From contig JAFVRR010000005.1 in the NCBI GenBank assembly GCA_017504165.1, forward strand, positions 62,001 to 126,000: a stretch of 64,000 bases of DNA, in the 5' to 3' direction. Positions 1 through 9,533 of this stretch are shown in pieces. Both the position numbers and the translations under genes were made by a program. Source of the DNA: Clostridia bacterium (GTDB taxonomy: Bacteria > Bacillota > Clostridia > Christensenellales > Borkfalkiaceae). Within the stretch, counting starts at the first letter, position 1. The number at the start of each line of letters is the position of its first letter. Below the pieces are notes generated by a model. That model did not search any database and was not told the DNA's origin. It was given only the letters and a program-made list of their open reading frames with translations.

Positions 1-30
1 TCTTTTTTGTATGTCTTCTATTTTAATCAT
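1..30 (-). CDS. 5' end of a divergent gene (partial)
   Basis: The first ten codons (start MIKIEDIQKR) of a gene read off the left edge. No Shine-Dalgarno is visible; a TATTAT lies 6 nt before the ATG on this strand. It faces away from the small ORF at 125 and two dyads (43-53, 72-84) lie between the two genes, an arrangement typical of an autoregulated transcription factor with a divergent target. The function cannot be told from ten residues, and the call rests only on the start codon and the layout. Confidence 0.4.
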   Translation of the reverse strand, partial: MIKIEDIQKR

Positions 31-42
31 AATAAAATAATA

Positions 43-84
43 GCACAACGTGCAATTTTTGCTTGACAAAAGGCACATTGTGCC
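43..84. promoter_or_regulatory. Two spaced dyad operators
   Basis: GCACAACGTGC (43-53) and GGCACATTGTGCC (72-84) share GCACA-NN-GTGC and have centres 30 bp apart, about three helical turns. The second lies in the -35/-10 spacer of the promoter reading right and the first lies between that promoter and the divergent start. This is the layout expected for a dimeric repressor controlling both directions; the regulator itself is not identified. Confidence 0.6.
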
Positions 85-92
85 ACTATAAT
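63..92 (+). promoter_or_regulatory. Sigma-A type promoter
   Basis: TTGACA (63-68), 18-bp spacer, TATAAT (87-92): both boxes match consensus. It reads into the small membrane protein at 125 and carries the GGCACATTGTGCC dyad inside its spacer. Confidence 0.8.
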
Positions 93-124
93 TATTATAA
101 AAAATTAAAGGAGATAAACGTATT

Positions 125-280
125 ATGATAAGAGTTTCTTTGGGTGGTTCTTTGTTGTTATTATTACTTTTTTTATTTATGGGTATAATGGAAGGATTTT
201 GGGAGCCGTTTTTTGTAAACTTAGGATTGTTCGTTATTCAAATAATATATTTCTGGTTTAAAATTAAAGATAGTTTATAA
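125..280 (+). CDS. Small membrane protein, 51 aa
   Basis: A 51-residue ORF starting MIRVSLGGS. AAAGGAG lies 11 nt upstream, a strong promoter precedes it and a terminator follows it at once. About residues 5-22 form a Leu-rich hydrophobic stretch and 31-45 a second one (LGLFVIQIIYFWF), so a two-helix membrane protein is likely. No family is recognised. The control region, with repressor-like dyads shared with the divergent gene, suggests an inducible role linked to the regulator at the window edge. It is short, so the coding call depends on the ribosome binding site, promoter and terminator around it. Confidence 0.55.
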   Translation: MIRVSLGGSLLLLLLFLFMGIMEGFWEPFFVNLGLFVIQIIYFWFKIKDSL

Positions 281-293
281 TTTTATTTATAGT

Positions 294-333
294 AAAGCCG
301 AGATTGTTTACTCAATCTCGGCTTTTTTATTTT
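294..333. terminator. Bidirectional terminator
   Basis: Perfect 13-bp stem (294-306 with 313-325), 6-nt loop, T-run downstream and matching A-run upstream. It lies between the small ORF and the convergent ABC gene and serves both. Confidence 0.9.
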
Positions 334-337
334 TTTA

Positions 338-3070
338 TTATTCAGTTCTAAGCGCTTCGACAGGGTCTTTTTTCGCTGCAAGGTTTGCAGGTACAAGTCC
401 TGAAATAGAAGTTAAAAGCACGCTTATTAATACCATTATAATCGCAGTTAACGGAGTAAGCGTTGCAATATCAATACCGATTAAGCCGTGAACAATAGCG
501 TTAGCGGTTGCCGATAATAAGTAGGTTACACCTATACCTATAAGTCCCGATAAAGTACCGATAATAAAGGTTTCGGCATTAAATAAGTGAGAAACGTCTT
601 TCTTTCTACCGCCAAGCGAACGGATAACGCCAATTTCTTTAATTCTTTCAATAACCGATACGTAAGTAATAATTGCTATCATTACCGTAGAAACTACAAG
701 AGATAACGCGGTAAAGCAAATAAGCGCCGTTGTAACAACGTTAATCAAGTTGTTTATTAATCCGATAACAAGCGTTAACGCGTCGGTATAAGTTATATCT
801 TCTCTATCACTAAAAGTTAAAGTTTTGTCGCCAACTACAATATCACCCTTTTCGTTCCACTTGTCAAGGTAACCAGTAACGCTATCCTTGTATTCAAAGT
901 TAGTTGGGTAAATTTTAAGTAGGTTAGGAAGGTCTACACCGCCAAGTTCACGGAGAGTTAAAGTGTAATATTTAGGAATTTCCGTTGCGCCTGTACCCGC
1001 ACCGTTACCACCGCCCATAGAACTGCCAAATCCGCCTATACTACCCATCATTGAAGACATAATGGACGCGTCTGAAAGTTTTCCAACAAAGCCCGTTTCG
1101 TTATATTCAACTAACTCGCCTTCAGCGTTTTCTAAGAAGAATTTGTATGGGTAAGTAATACCTATATTCATAGTGAATTGACCAGATTTTTGGGCAAGGC
1201 TTGTAAAAGAAGTCTTTTCAGTATCTTTAAGGTGTTTTACTATTAAAGAGTTAAGTCCGTCGCTTAAAATCTTTTCAGTAAGGTCGGTTGTAAAGTAGAA
1301 ACCACTTTGTAACGTGCCGTAAGAAAGGTCTTCTTTAGGTCTAACAATCGCCGTAATTTTAAGGTCAATGCCTTCCCATTCTTCTTTTGCTTGGTTATTA
1401 TAAGTAAACGGATTAAGCGCTGCCATTGGTGAAGTAGAATCCGCTTTATTAAAAATTACGTCGTTAGGGTAATAAGTAAAGGTCTTATTTAAAAGTTCGC
1501 TATACGTAAACCTTTCTTTATCAAAAATAGGCGTTTCGCCTTTAGATTCGGATGAAGTATATAAAATATCTAAAAACTCTTCTTGAGAATAATACCCAAG
1601 CGATGCAAGGAAAATATCGGTAAGTTCAGTTTTGTCTGAAACGACAAGCATAATTTCATTCTCTTTTTCAGGGAACTTGCTTTCGTTTTCAGGTGTTAAA
1701 AAGTCGTATTGGCTCATTATAAACTCTTTATCGTCAGGTAGTTGACTAAACGTAGTGTTAAGAGTTGAAATTAACGTTGAAAGGTTAGCGTATTCCGTCT
1801 TTTCAAGCATTGCCGTATACGTTTTTAACGCGGAAGAAAGTGACATTTTTGCATTTTCTTGCCCTGTAAAGTTGTAGTTTGTGTAAAGATTGTTAGTAAC
1901 GTCTATGCCAAACTCTTTCGTAATTGCCGCATAGTATTCTTTTGGCATATTGTAAAGATAATCAACGTATTCTTTAGTTATGTTATTTTCCGTTTGAATA
2001 GAAGTTATATCTTCGTGGCTTTTAATAAGATAATCAATTACGTAGTTTACGTTGATTTTACCGTTTTCTATAGTCTTATTTAAGTTTGCACCCGCCATCG
2101 GGTTTTGCATAGAAGATAATTTATTAAGGTCAATAGTTTTTTCGGTAATAGTAATAGGGTTGCCCGATAACATATCGTCTTGCATTTTATAGATATAGTT
2201 TTGAATACCCGTAGATACCGATAAAACTGACGCAACGCCTGTAATACCGATAGAGCCTGCAATACAAACGAGTAAAGTCCTTTTAAATTTAGACTTTAAG
2301 TTTCTTGCCGAAAGTTTAAACGCCGACCATAAAGAAAGTTTAGATTTTTTGGTAATAACCTTTTTGGTTTTAGTAGGTTTTTCATCTTTACCGTCAAAAG
2401 GTGCGCTATCCGATAATATTTCGCCGTCAAGTAGTCTTACAATTCTAGTAGAATACTGTTCGGCAAGTTCAGGGTTATGCGTAACCATTATAACTAACTT
2501 GTTTTTAGCAATGGTTTTTAAGATTTCCATTACTTGAACGCCAGTTTCCGAATCGAGCGCGCCGGTTGGCTCGTCTGCAAGAATAATGTCAGGGTTATTT
2601 ACAAGAGCGCGCGCTATCGCAACACGTTGCATTTGTCCGCCTGAAAGTTGATTAGGGCGCTTGTTGATTTGATCTTTAAGTCCAACTTCTTCAAGCGCTT
2701 TTATAGCCCTTTCCTTTCTTTCGGTTTTGCCTACGCCCGAAAGCGTAAGGGCTAGTTCAACGTTCTTTAAAACCGTTTGGTGTGGAATTAAGTTGTAACT
2801 TTGGAAAATAAAGCCTATTCTATGGTTACGATACGTATCCCAATCTCTATCCCCATACTTTTTAGTTGATATTTCGTCAATAATAAGATCGCCAGACGTA
2901 TAGTGGTCAAGACCGCCGATAATGTTGAGCATAGTAGTTTTTCCGCAACCCGAAGGGCCTAAAACGGAAACGAATTCGCTTTCTCTAAAGTTGATTGAAA
3001 TGCCCTTTAAAGCGTGAACTGTACTATCCGCAACTACGTAGTCTTTAGTTATATTTTTTAGTTGTAACAT
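338..3070 (-). CDS. ABC transporter, fused ATPase and FtsX-type permease (MacB-like)
   Basis: A 910-residue single-chain exporter half. The N-terminal ~230 residues are an ABC ATPase: Walker A GPSGCGKT (38-45), signature LSGGQ (~142), Walker B with [10 protein letters not shown] (~163). Then follow a transmembrane helix (~264-284), a ~480-residue extracytoplasmic domain with a Gly/Ser/Met-rich loop near 690-715, and three C-terminal helices (~783-810, 836-860, 873-895) of the MacB/FtsX fold. Such proteins dimerise and drive mechanotransmission, peptide or drug export, or lipoprotein handling; the substrate is not evident. In Firmicutes the two domains are usually separate genes, so the fusion in this order is notable. 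AAGGAAT precedes the ATG. It is transcribed alone. Confidence 0.92.
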   Translation of the reverse strand: MLQLKNITKDYVVADSTVHALKGISINFRESEFVSVLGPSGCGKTTMLNIIGGLDHYTSGDLIIDEISTKKYGDRDWDTYRNHRIGFIFQSYNLIPHQTVLKNVELALTLSGVGKTERKERAIKALEEVGLKDQINKRPNQLSGGQMQRVAIARALVNNPDIILADEPTGALDSETGVQVMEILKTIAKNKLVIMVTHNPELAEQYSTRIVRLLDGEILSDSAPFDGKDEKPTKTKKVITKKSKLSLWSAFKLSARNLKSKFKRTLLVCIAGSIGITGVASVLSVSTGIQNYIYKMQDDMLSGNPITITEKTIDLNKLSSMQNPMAGANLNKTIENGKINVNYVIDYLIKSHEDITSIQTENNITKEYVDYLYNMPKEYYAAITKEFGIDVTNNLYTNYNFTGQENAKMSLSSALKTYTAMLEKTEYANLSTLISTLNTTFSQLPDDKEFIMSQYDFLTPENESKFPEKENEIMLVVSDKTELTDIFLASLGYYSQEEFLDILYTSSESKGETPIFDKERFTYSELLNKTFTYYPNDVIFNKADSTSPMAALNPFTYNNQAKEEWEGIDLKITAIVRPKEDLSYGTLQSGFYFTTDLTEKILSDGLNSLIVKHLKDTEKTSFTSLAQKSGQFTMNIGITYPYKFFLENAEGELVEYNETGFVGKLSDASIMSSMMGSIGGFGSSMGGGNGAGTGATEIPKYYTLTLRELGGVDLPNLLKIYPTNFEYKDSVTGYLDKWNEKGDIVVGDKTLTFSDREDITYTDALTLVIGLINNLINVVTTALICFTALSLVVSTVMIAIITYVSVIERIKEIGVIRSLGGRKKDVSHLFNAETFIIGTLSGLIGIGVTYLLSATANAIVHGLIGIDIATLTPLTAIIMVLISVLLTSISGLVPANLAAKKDPVEALRTE

Positions 3071-3228
3071 AATGCTATTCCTTTATATTTTTTTTAAGTG
3101 TATGTTTTTTGCCTTAAATTTTCTTTAAAATAATATATTATTTTACTATAAAAATAAAAAATGCACAACAATTATAATATAGTAATATAAACTTTAACAA
3201 AATTAGCAGTCGAAATTTGTAAAAAGCG

Positions 3229-3257
3229 TTGCAAAAGAAATTTTAGAGTGATATACT
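3229..3257 (+). promoter_or_regulatory. Promoter of the isomerase at 3284
   Basis: TTGCAA (3229-3234), 17-bp spacer, TATACT (3252-3257), followed by AGGAG about 7 nt before the ATG at 3284. Confidence 0.65.
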
Positions 3258-3283
3258 AAATAAAAAACCTACGTAGGAGAAAT

Positions 3284-4171
3284 ATGAAAGCAAATAATTG
3301 GAAATTAGGTTTATCTACCTGTGGAATGATGCCAACTAAAGAACTTTTTGACGAGTATGCTAAAGCGGGAATACAAGAAATGGAAATTTCGTTTGGGAAA
3401 GATTTCGACCCGCCAATCGACTGGAAAAATATTCCCGTTTGGGCGAAAGACGCGGGAGTTGGGCTTTGGTCTTACCACCTTCCTTTTATGCCGTTTGCCG
3501 AAATAAATATTGCTAGTTTAGATAAAGAGTTAAGGGAAAAAACTATCAATATTTGTTTAGAACTTATCAAAAAATCATCGGATATGGGCATAAAAATTGC
3601 GGTAATTCACCCAAGTGGCGAGCCAAATGCGGACGACGTTAGGGAAGAAATGCTAAAAGTAGGCGCGGAATCGCTTGCCGTTTTACAAGAAAAAGCGTCG
3701 AAATACGGCGTGACGGTGGCGGTTGAAGATTTGCCAAGAAGTTGTTTGGGCAATCACTCTAGCGACATTAAAAAACTAATCTCTTTAAACGATAATTTAA
3801 GGGTTTGCTTTGACACAAACCACTTACTCATTCAAAAAAATAGCGACTTTATTAAAGACGTAGGCTCTAAAATTATAACTTTACACGTTTCCGACTACGA
3901 TTTTAGAAACGAGCAACATTGGTTACCTTACGAAGGCAAGGTTGACTGGGTTGAACTTGTTACTTTACTTGAAGAAGTGGGCTACAACGGGTCGTTTATG
4001 TATGAAATTTCATTAAAATCGGGCGATTTCATCGAAAGAAGAGATTTAACCTTTATAGATTTTAAGAAAAATTACGACGCGGTAATAAATAAAAAAGTTC
4101 CTGAAATTTTAGGAAAACCACGCCTAGAAGAACTAGAAAAAAGGGCGTATTTTAAAGAAATTCAATTTTAA
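3284..4171 (+). CDS. Sugar phosphate isomerase/epimerase-like TIM-barrel protein
   Basis: A 295-residue member of the xylose-isomerase-like TIM-barrel (AP-endonuclease-2) superfamily. Candidate metal ligands occur in the usual strand-end positions: Glu in VAVEDLPRS (~148), Asp and His in CFDTNHLL (~177-181), His in LHVSDYD (~205) and a late Glu in YEIS. No signal peptide is present, so it is cytosolic. Family members interconvert keto- and aldo-sugars, inositols or their phosphates; the substrate cannot be fixed. It is monocistronic, with its own promoter and terminator, so there is no operon context. A second, distinct member lies at 48596. Confidence 0.85.
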   Translation: MKANNWKLGLSTCGMMPTKELFDEYAKAGIQEMEISFGKDFDPPIDWKNIPVWAKDAGVGLWSYHLPFMPFAEINIASLDKELREKTINICLELIKKSSDMGIKIAVIHPSGEPNADDVREEMLKVGAESLAVLQEKASKYGVTVAVEDLPRSCLGNHSSDIKKLISLNDNLRVCFDTNHLLIQKNSDFIKDVGSKIITLHVSDYDFRNEQHWLPYEGKVDWVELVTLLEEVGYNGSFMYEISLKSGDFIERRDLTFIDFKKNYDAVINKKVPEILGKPRLEELEKRAYFKEIQF

Positions 4172-4184
4172 TATTTTTTAACGT

Positions 4185-4223
4185 AATGTTGATAACCTGC
4201 AAAGTTATCAACATTATATTTTT
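4185..4223 (+). terminator. Terminator after the isomerase gene
   Basis: Perfect 12-bp stem (4185-4196 with 4204-4215), 7-nt loop, then ATATTTTTTT. It separates the isomerase from polysaccharide cluster I. Confidence 0.85.
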
Positions 4224-4259
4224 TTGTAAAGGTGTAAATAATCCTACTAAAAACGGGGT

Positions 4260-4282
4260 TTAGATAAATATAGTTTATCTAA
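4260..4282. promoter_or_regulatory. Perfect 9-bp dyad upstream of cluster I promoter
   Basis: TTAGATAAA (4260-4268), 5-nt centre, TTTATCTAA (4274-4282), ending 15 bp before the -35 box. The position suits an activator or repressor site for the polysaccharide operon. No regulator gene adjoins it. Confidence 0.5.
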
Positions 4283-4297
4283 GTAAAGGGCAAACAC

Positions 4298-4326
4298 TTG
4301 TATTGTCATATTTTTTATGCTATAAT
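4298..4326 (+). promoter_or_regulatory. Cluster I promoter
   Basis: TTGTAT (4298-4303), 17-bp spacer, TATAAT (4321-4326). The ~70-nt leader contains a U-rich hairpin, TTTTTTGC-CGT-GCAAAAAA (near 4350-4368), before the AAGGAG of the first gene. Confidence 0.7.
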
Positions 4327-4401
4327 AAATTTGCAACCTATAAAGGTGCTTTTTTGCCGTGCAAAAAATAAAGATTAAAAATACTAAGGAGTAATAATTA
4401 A

Positions 4402-5607
4402 ATGAAAATTCCTTTTTCTCCACCCGATATATCTAACGTTGAAATTGAAGAAGTTGTAGATACTTTAAAGTCGGGTTGGATTACAACCGGGCCAAAAACT
4501 AAAAAGTTTGAGCAAATGCTTGGCGAATTTATCGGCAATAAAAACGTGGTTTGCTTAAATTCTCAAACGGCTTGTCAAGAAATGGCCCTTCGCGTTATGG
4601 GAATTGGCGAAGGCGACGAAGTTATAACTTCCGCTTATACTTATTCCGCATCCGCGTCGGTAATTGATCATATCGGCGCAAAAATCGTGTTTATTGACCT
4701 TTCTAAAAACACGCTTGAAATGGATTACGACGCGCTTGAAAAAGCGATAACCGAAAAAACTAAGGCGATTATTCCCGTTGATATCGGCGGTATTCCTTGC
4801 AATTACGATAAAATTTTTGAAATTGTAAACAAAAAGAAAGACCTTTTTAAACCAAATAGCGATATGCAAAAGGCGCTTGGTAGAATTGCCGTAATGGCGG
4901 ATTGCGCCCATTCTTTAGGGGCGAGCGTTAAAGGGGTTATGGCAGGGCGCTTAGCCGATTTTTCTTCTTTTAGTTTTCACGCAGTTAAAAATTTAACTAC
5001 GGGCGAAGGTGGTGCTTGCGCTTGGAATTCTATCGATGGTATAAGCGATGAAGAAATTTATAAAAAATTCCAACTTTTATCACTTCACGGTCAAAATAAA
5101 GACGCAAGGGCAAAAATGCAACCGGGCGCGTGGGAATACGATATAATTAGCCCTTGGTATAAATGCAATATGACGGATATTATGGCGGCGATCGGCATAG
5201 GTCAACTTAAAAGATATAGCGGTATGCTAAGTAGAAGAAGAGAAATTATTGAAAAGTTTGATAAAGCCTTTAGACCGCTTGGCGTTAAAACTTTAAATCA
5301 CTATACCGATACTTACTTGTCTTCAGGTCACCTTTATATCACTAGAATACCTAATATCGACGCTAAAACTAGGAACGAAATTATTATTAAAATGGCGGAA
5401 ATGGGCGTTTCTTGTAACGTGCATTATAAACCGCTACCTATGATGACGGCGTATAAGAACTTAGGTTTTGATATTAAAAATTATCCAAACGCCTATGAAA
5501 TGTACGAAAACGAAATCACTTTGCCGTTAAATACGACCTTAACGGACGAAATGGTCGATTATATTATTGAATGTTACGTTAAAGTTATTAAAGAGATTAA
5601 GTTATGA
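4402..5607 (+). CDS. DegT/DnrJ/EryC1 family sugar aminotransferase
   Basis: A 401-residue PLP enzyme of the DegT/DnrJ/EryC1 class. The Schiff-base lysine is Lys196 in SFHAVKNLTTGEGG, the cofactor Asp/His lie in MADCAHSLGA (~165-174), and the phosphate-binding segment is NSQTACQEMA (~53-62). These enzymes transfer an amino group from glutamate to a nucleotide-linked keto-sugar; with the PglF-like dehydratase at 33105 it could make a UDP-4-amino-4,6-dideoxy sugar (inference). First gene of cluster I, with a good AAGGAG, and its stop overlaps the next start by 4 nt (ATGA), indicating translational coupling with the priming transferase. Confidence 0.92.
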   Translation: MKIPFSPPDISNVEIEEVVDTLKSGWITTGPKTKKFEQMLGEFIGNKNVVCLNSQTACQEMALRVMGIGEGDEVITSAYTYSASASVIDHIGAKIVFIDLSKNTLEMDYDALEKAITEKTKAIIPVDIGGIPCNYDKIFEIVNKKKDLFKPNSDMQKALGRIAVMADCAHSLGASVKGVMAGRLADFSSFSFHAVKNLTTGEGGACAWNSIDGISDEEIYKKFQLLSLHGQNKDARAKMQPGAWEYDIISPWYKCNMTDIMAAIGIGQLKRYSGMLSRRREIIEKFDKAFRPLGVKTLNHYTDTYLSSGHLYITRIPNIDAKTRNEIIIKMAEMGVSCNVHYKPLPMMTAYKNLGFDIKNYPNAYEMYENEITLPLNTTLTDEMVDYIIECYVKVIKEIKL

Positions 5608-6299
5608 TTTTAAAAAAATGGGAAGACTTGCCTAGTGAATTTCATACCGACGAAGTTAAGCGCTATTACGATATCTTAAAAAAGAAAAAATTTAGCCTAT
5701 TTCTAAAAAGGGTTTTTGATATCGTAGTATCCTTTATTATGCTTGCCGTTGCGTTTCCGTTTTTTATAATACTTGCAATCTTGATTAAGATTGACAGTCG
5801 CGGGCCGGTATTTTACCGTCAAGAAAGGGTAACCAGATACAATACTAAATTTAGGATTTTTAAATTTAGAACAATGGTTGACGGCGCGGACAAAAAAGGC
5901 GCGCAAATCACCGGCAAAAACGATATGCGTATAACTAGGGTTGGCAAACTTATAAGAAAGTTAAGGCTTGACGAAGTCAGTCAATTAATCGACGTATTAA
6001 GGGGTAAAATGTCTTTCGTTGGAACAAGACCCGAAGTTCCTAAATACGTAGAAAAATACACCCCCGAAATGTACGCTACCTTGCTTTTACCCGCAGGCGT
6101 TACTAGTCTTGCTAGTATAAAGTACAAAGATGAAGACGAGATTTTAGAAAAATATAAATGGGAAGACGTAGATACGGTGTACGTTGAAAAAATCTTGCCC
6201 GATAAAATGAAATACAATTTAGAAGCAATTGAAAACTTTGGCTTTTTTAAAGAAATAGGAATTATGTTCAAAACGGTAATAGCCGTATTCAAAAGGTAA
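5604..6299 (+). CDS. Undecaprenyl-phosphate phosphosugar transferase (PglC/WcaJ-type)
   Basis: A 231-residue bacterial sugar transferase. One hydrophobic segment (~37-58) is followed by the family motifs KIDSRGPVFYRQERV (~65-80), FKFRTM (~91), LRLDEVSQLIDVLRG (~123-137) and MSFVGTRPE (~140-148). The short form, with a single re-entrant helix, matches monotopic PglC-like enzymes, which move a sugar-1-phosphate from a UDP-sugar to undecaprenyl phosphate and so start repeat-unit assembly on the inner membrane face. It overlaps the aminotransferase by 4 nt, so its donor is probably that enzyme's amino-sugar product. The cluster II priming enzyme (49864) is a separate paralogue. Confidence 0.93.
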   Translation: MILKKWEDLPSEFHTDEVKRYYDILKKKKFSLFLKRVFDIVVSFIMLAVAFPFFIILAILIKIDSRGPVFYRQERVTRYNTKFRIFKFRTMVDGADKKGAQITGKNDMRITRVGKLIRKLRLDEVSQLIDVLRGKMSFVGTRPEVPKYVEKYTPEMYATLLLPAGVTSLASIKYKDEDEILEKYKWEDVDTVYVEKILPDKMKYNLEAIENFGFFKEIGIMFKTVIAVFKR

Positions 6300-6301
6300 T
6301 T

Positions 6302-7120
6302 ATGGATTTTTCTGTTTTAATGTCTATATATAGAAACACGAAGGTAAACGAACTTAAAGAGTGCTTGCAGTCGTTATATAATCAAACGGTAAAAGCGACT
6401 GAACTAGTTATAGTGGTCGATGGCCCTATCCCAGAATCTCTTCAAAATTTTTTAAATGAAGAGATAAAAGTTCATAGTGAAATTAAAGTTTATCCAATAG
6501 AGAAAAACGTAGGACTTGGAAACGCTTTAAGATATGGTATGGAAAAATGCAATTATGAAATGATTGCCAGAATGGATACCGATGACGTTTGCGTTTTAGA
6601 CAGGTTTGAAAAACAATTTAAAGTTTTTGAAGAGGATAAAGAATTATCTCTCGTCGGTTCTAACATAGTAGAGTTTGTAGATAATATCGAAAACACTATT
6701 GGAGAAAGAGTTGTATTAGAAAAGCACGAAGATATTTGCAAAGATTTAAAAAAGAGATGCCCAATCAATCATATGACGGTAGTGTTTAAAAAGTCTGAAG
6801 TTGAAAAAGCGGGCGGGTATATTCATTGGCTTTATGATGAAGATAGTTATTTATGGGTAAGAATGTATCTAGCAGGGTGTAAATTTTATAATATTCAAGA
6901 AAATTTAGTAAAGGCAAGGGTTAATCTTGATACTTATGCAAGGCGTGGCGGATATACTTATTATAAAAGCGAAAGAGACCTATTTAGGTTTATGAAAAAG
7001 AATAAAATAATTAATTGTATTGAGTATTTAAAATGTATTTTTATACGATTTACCGTTTACGTTTTAATGCCTAATAGAGTAAGGAGTTGGGCTTTTAAAA
7101 AGTTTGCAAGAAAAAATTAG
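6302..7120 (+). CDS. Glycosyltransferase family 2
   Basis: A 272-residue GT-A-fold transferase. It begins with the usual FSVLMSIYRNT strand, has a nucleotide-binding VVDGP (~38-42) and a metal-binding DTDD (92-95), and then the NHMTVVFKKS acceptor region. It most resembles short capsular and amylovoran-type GT2 enzymes adding one sugar to a lipid-linked chain. No transmembrane segment is obvious, so it is probably a peripheral cytosolic protein. It starts 2 nt after the priming transferase, inside the same operon. Donor and linkage cannot be read from sequence. From here through the flippase the coding sequence looks more AT-rich than the first two genes. Confidence 0.9.
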   Translation: MDFSVLMSIYRNTKVNELKECLQSLYNQTVKATELVIVVDGPIPESLQNFLNEEIKVHSEIKVYPIEKNVGLGNALRYGMEKCNYEMIARMDTDDVCVLDRFEKQFKVFEEDKELSLVGSNIVEFVDNIENTIGERVVLEKHEDICKDLKKRCPINHMTVVFKKSEVEKAGGYIHWLYDEDSYLWVRMYLAGCKFYNIQENLVKARVNLDTYARRGGYTYYKSERDLFRFMKKNKIINCIEYLKCIFIRFTVYVLMPNRVRSWAFKKFARKN

Positions 7121-7134
7121 ACAAAAGGTAAAAG

Positions 7135-8325
7135 ATGGCGCAATATACCATAAAAAAAGTTTTTAACTTTATAAACTTTAAAGATATTTTAAATTTAATA
7201 ATATGTGTTTTGGTTTTTCCGTTTGCAATACTCGCGAAAATATTTATTCGCGACTTTTGGCTTGTTTCGGAAGATGAAAACGAAGCGCGCGACAATGGAT
7301 ACCACTTTTTTAAATGGGTAAAAGAAAATAGACCTAAACAAAAAATTGCGTATGCAATAAATAAAAAATCGGTAGATTATCTAAAAGTTAAAAATCTAGG
7401 AAAAATTATTTCTTACGGCAGTATAAGCCATTGGTTTTGGTATATCGTAGCCGATAAAAATATAAGTTCGCAAAAGGGCGGAAAGCCCAACGCCGCAGTC
7501 TGTTATTTGTTTGAAGTGGTTTTAGGTTTTAGAAAGAACAATAGAGTGTTTTTACAACACGGTATAACGATAAATAAAGCGGAATGGCTATTTTATAACA
7601 ACGCTAAATTTAGGCTCTTTATAACGGCAACTAACGACGAGCACGAGTATATTTTAAACAATTTCAACTATCCGACAAATAACGTAAAACTCTGTGGTTT
7701 TGCAAGGTTTGATAATCTTATAGACAACGTTGTTGACGATAATTTAATTTTAGTTATGCCATCTTGGCGAAATTGGTTAGGAAGGGAGTCTAAAGAAAAC
7801 AAAAACCAAGACTTTACTGAAAGCAATTATTTTAAGTATTGGAATAGTTTTTTAAATAGTGAAAAACTAGATAAACTTTTAAAAAAACACGGCAAAAGAA
7901 TTTTATTTTATCCGCATAGAAATATGCAAAAGTTTTTAAGTTTTTTTAGTACTAATAGCGAAAACGTTATTATTGCTGACTGGACTAAATATGATATTCA
8001 ATCATTGCTTAAAGAAAGTAAAATTATGATAACTGATTATTCTAGTGTGTTTTTCGACTTTTCATATATGAAAAAGGCGGTACTTTTCTATCAGTTTGAT
8101 GAAGAAGAGTTTAGGCAAAAACAATACGACAAAGGGTATTTTGACTATAAAGACACTCCTCTTGCAAAATGGTCAAGTAATGAAGAGGATTTAATTAATA
8201 ATTTAGATGAAATTTTATCTACAGGTTGTAATTTTATAACAGACGAGCAATACCATAAAATCTTTCCATATCACGATAAAGATAATTGTTATAGAATATA
8301 CACTGCTATTAAAGAGGCGAAATAA
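7135..8325 (+). CDS. CDP-glycerol/CDP-ribitol glycerophosphotransferase family protein
   Basis: A 396-residue member of the TagF/TarL-type polyol-phosphate transferase family (PF04464-like). An N-terminal hydrophobic segment (~19-38) precedes the GT-B-like body with the catalytic-type QHG (141-143) and the C-terminal nucleotide-binding region: ITDYSSVFFDFSYMKK (~299-314) and YQFDEEEFRQKQYDKGYFDY (~319-338). Family members transfer glycerol- or ribitol-phosphate from a CDP carrier onto teichoic acids or capsule repeats. The stop overlaps the next start (TAATG). A second member is at 11488, which suggests two polyol-phosphate steps; no CDP-polyol synthase is in view, so the donor must come from elsewhere. 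Confidence 0.9.
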   Translation: MAQYTIKKVFNFINFKDILNLIICVLVFPFAILAKIFIRDFWLVSEDENEARDNGYHFFKWVKENRPKQKIAYAINKKSVDYLKVKNLGKIISYGSISHWFWYIVADKNISSQKGGKPNAAVCYLFEVVLGFRKNNRVFLQHGITINKAEWLFYNNAKFRLFITATNDEHEYILNNFNYPTNNVKLCGFARFDNLIDNVVDDNLILVMPSWRNWLGRESKENKNQDFTESNYFKYWNSFLNSEKLDKLLKKHGKRILFYPHRNMQKFLSFFSTNSENVIIADWTKYDIQSLLKESKIMITDYSSVFFDFSYMKKAVLFYQFDEEEFRQKQYDKGYFDYKDTPLAKWSSNEEDLINNLDEILSTGCNFITDEQYHKIFPYHDKDNCYRIYTAIKEAK

Positions 8326-9533
8326 TGGATAATTCAAGCACATCGAAAATGATAAAAAACAAATTAAGGTCGTTTTTAACGGCTACAATTTTAGTGGTTT
8401 CTTTCGTTGCGCTAGTTTTTTCTAATTTAGTTGATACTGCAAAAATTTCCTTTCCTATATCCGTTATAATTTCAATAATAGTGATGGTTTTATCGCTATT
8501 TTTAATTTTATTATACGCAAAGCAAATTTCTTTTGGTCAGGGATTAATATTTTTAACGTTGTTCGCGTTTTACGTTGTTTCGTATTTATTTCACATGTCA
8601 GGGTTTGAATATCTTATTAATATAATAGCGATAACTTCTATAATTATATTACTTCCAAAACTAGATTGCAATAAAAGAAGTTTTAAAGTGTTGCCTATTA
8701 TATACTTTATTTACGTTATTTTAGTTATGGCGTTTGCTCCAAAACATTCAGGAGTTGTTTCTAATAGCGTAGTAAGTTTTAAAAATATGAATCCCAATAT
8801 TTCTAGTATTTTGCTTATGGTTTTTACCATTTATTTACTAAAACTTTTATCGGAAACGGAATCAAAACACAAAAAAATAGCGTTAATTGCATTAATAATT
8901 TTATCGTTTTATTTTCAAATAGACTTTTCAAGTAGAATAGCGATAATAGGTTCAGTTTTTGCTGTTATATATTATTTATTTAGAAAAAAATTAAACAGAA
9001 TAAAAAGTAATAAAATTACAGTGTTTGTTTTAATTGTTTTTTTATTTTCCCCAATATTTTGTTATTTTTACTCGGTGACCTTATTTGATTTTATCGGCAA
9101 GGGCAATCTTATCATTATGGGTAAGGATATTTTTACGGGTAGGCAGGTTATTTGGAGCGAAGCCTTTTTATTTATTGAAAATGATCTATTTTTAGGGGTA
9201 GGCAACGTATTTAAATCTACCTTTTATCCTAATGAAGTAACGGCAACAAATCTTCACAATCAAATGATGGGATGTTTAGTTTGCTTTGGCGTTGTTAACA
9301 TGATACTGTTTGCTTTTTCTTATTCTGTGGGGGTTGGTGTCATTTGGAAAACACAAGGTTTTCAATTTTCCGCTACGTTACTTTTAATATTAACTATAAT
9401 ATCTTATACGGAAACGGTATTTTATTCATCAAATATTATTTACGTTGTAATTTTTGGTTTGCTTATGACCTCGAATACAAGTGCAGGAGAAATTAATGAT
9501 AAAGAAGATTCATTACGTATGGATAGGGAATAA
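8325..9533 (+). CDS. O-antigen/capsule polymerase-like membrane protein (Wzy)
   Basis: A 402-residue polytopic protein with about ten hydrophobic helices, beginning near residues 15-33 and 39-62. A longer extracytoplasmic segment carries IFTGRQVIW and the LFLGVGN motif (~265-300), typical of the Wzy/O-antigen ligase superfamily. Gene position among glycosyltransferases and next to a flippase supports repeat-unit polymerisation on the outer membrane face, rather than ligation. It overlaps the upstream gene by 1 nt and the true start of the next gene lies inside its 3' end. Sequence divergence in this family prevents any statement on linkage. Confidence 0.82.
   Translation: MDNSSTSKMIKNKLRSFLTATILVVSFVALVFSNLVDTAKISFPISVIISIIVMVLSLFLILLYAKQISFGQGLIFLTLFAFYVVSYLFHMSGFEYLINIIAITSIIILLPKLDCNKRSFKVLPIIYFIYVILVMAFAPKHSGVVSNSVVSFKNMNPNISSILLMVFTIYLLKLLSETESKHKKIALIALIILSFYFQIDFSSRIAIIGSVFAVIYYLFRKKLNRIKSNKITVFVLIVFLFSPIFCYFYSVTLFDFIGKGNLIIMGKDIFTGRQVIWSEAFLFIENDLFLGVGNVFKSTFYPNEVTATNLHNQMMGCLVCFGVVNMILFAFSYSVGVGVIWKTQGFQFSATLLLILTIISYTETVFYSSNIIYVVIFGLLMTSNTSAGEINDKEDSLRMDRE

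Noticed and set aside
4555..4911. 118-codon minus-strand ORF inside the aminotransferase gene
   Set aside because: It lies wholly within a well-supported gene on the other strand, with no ribosome binding site and no family features.
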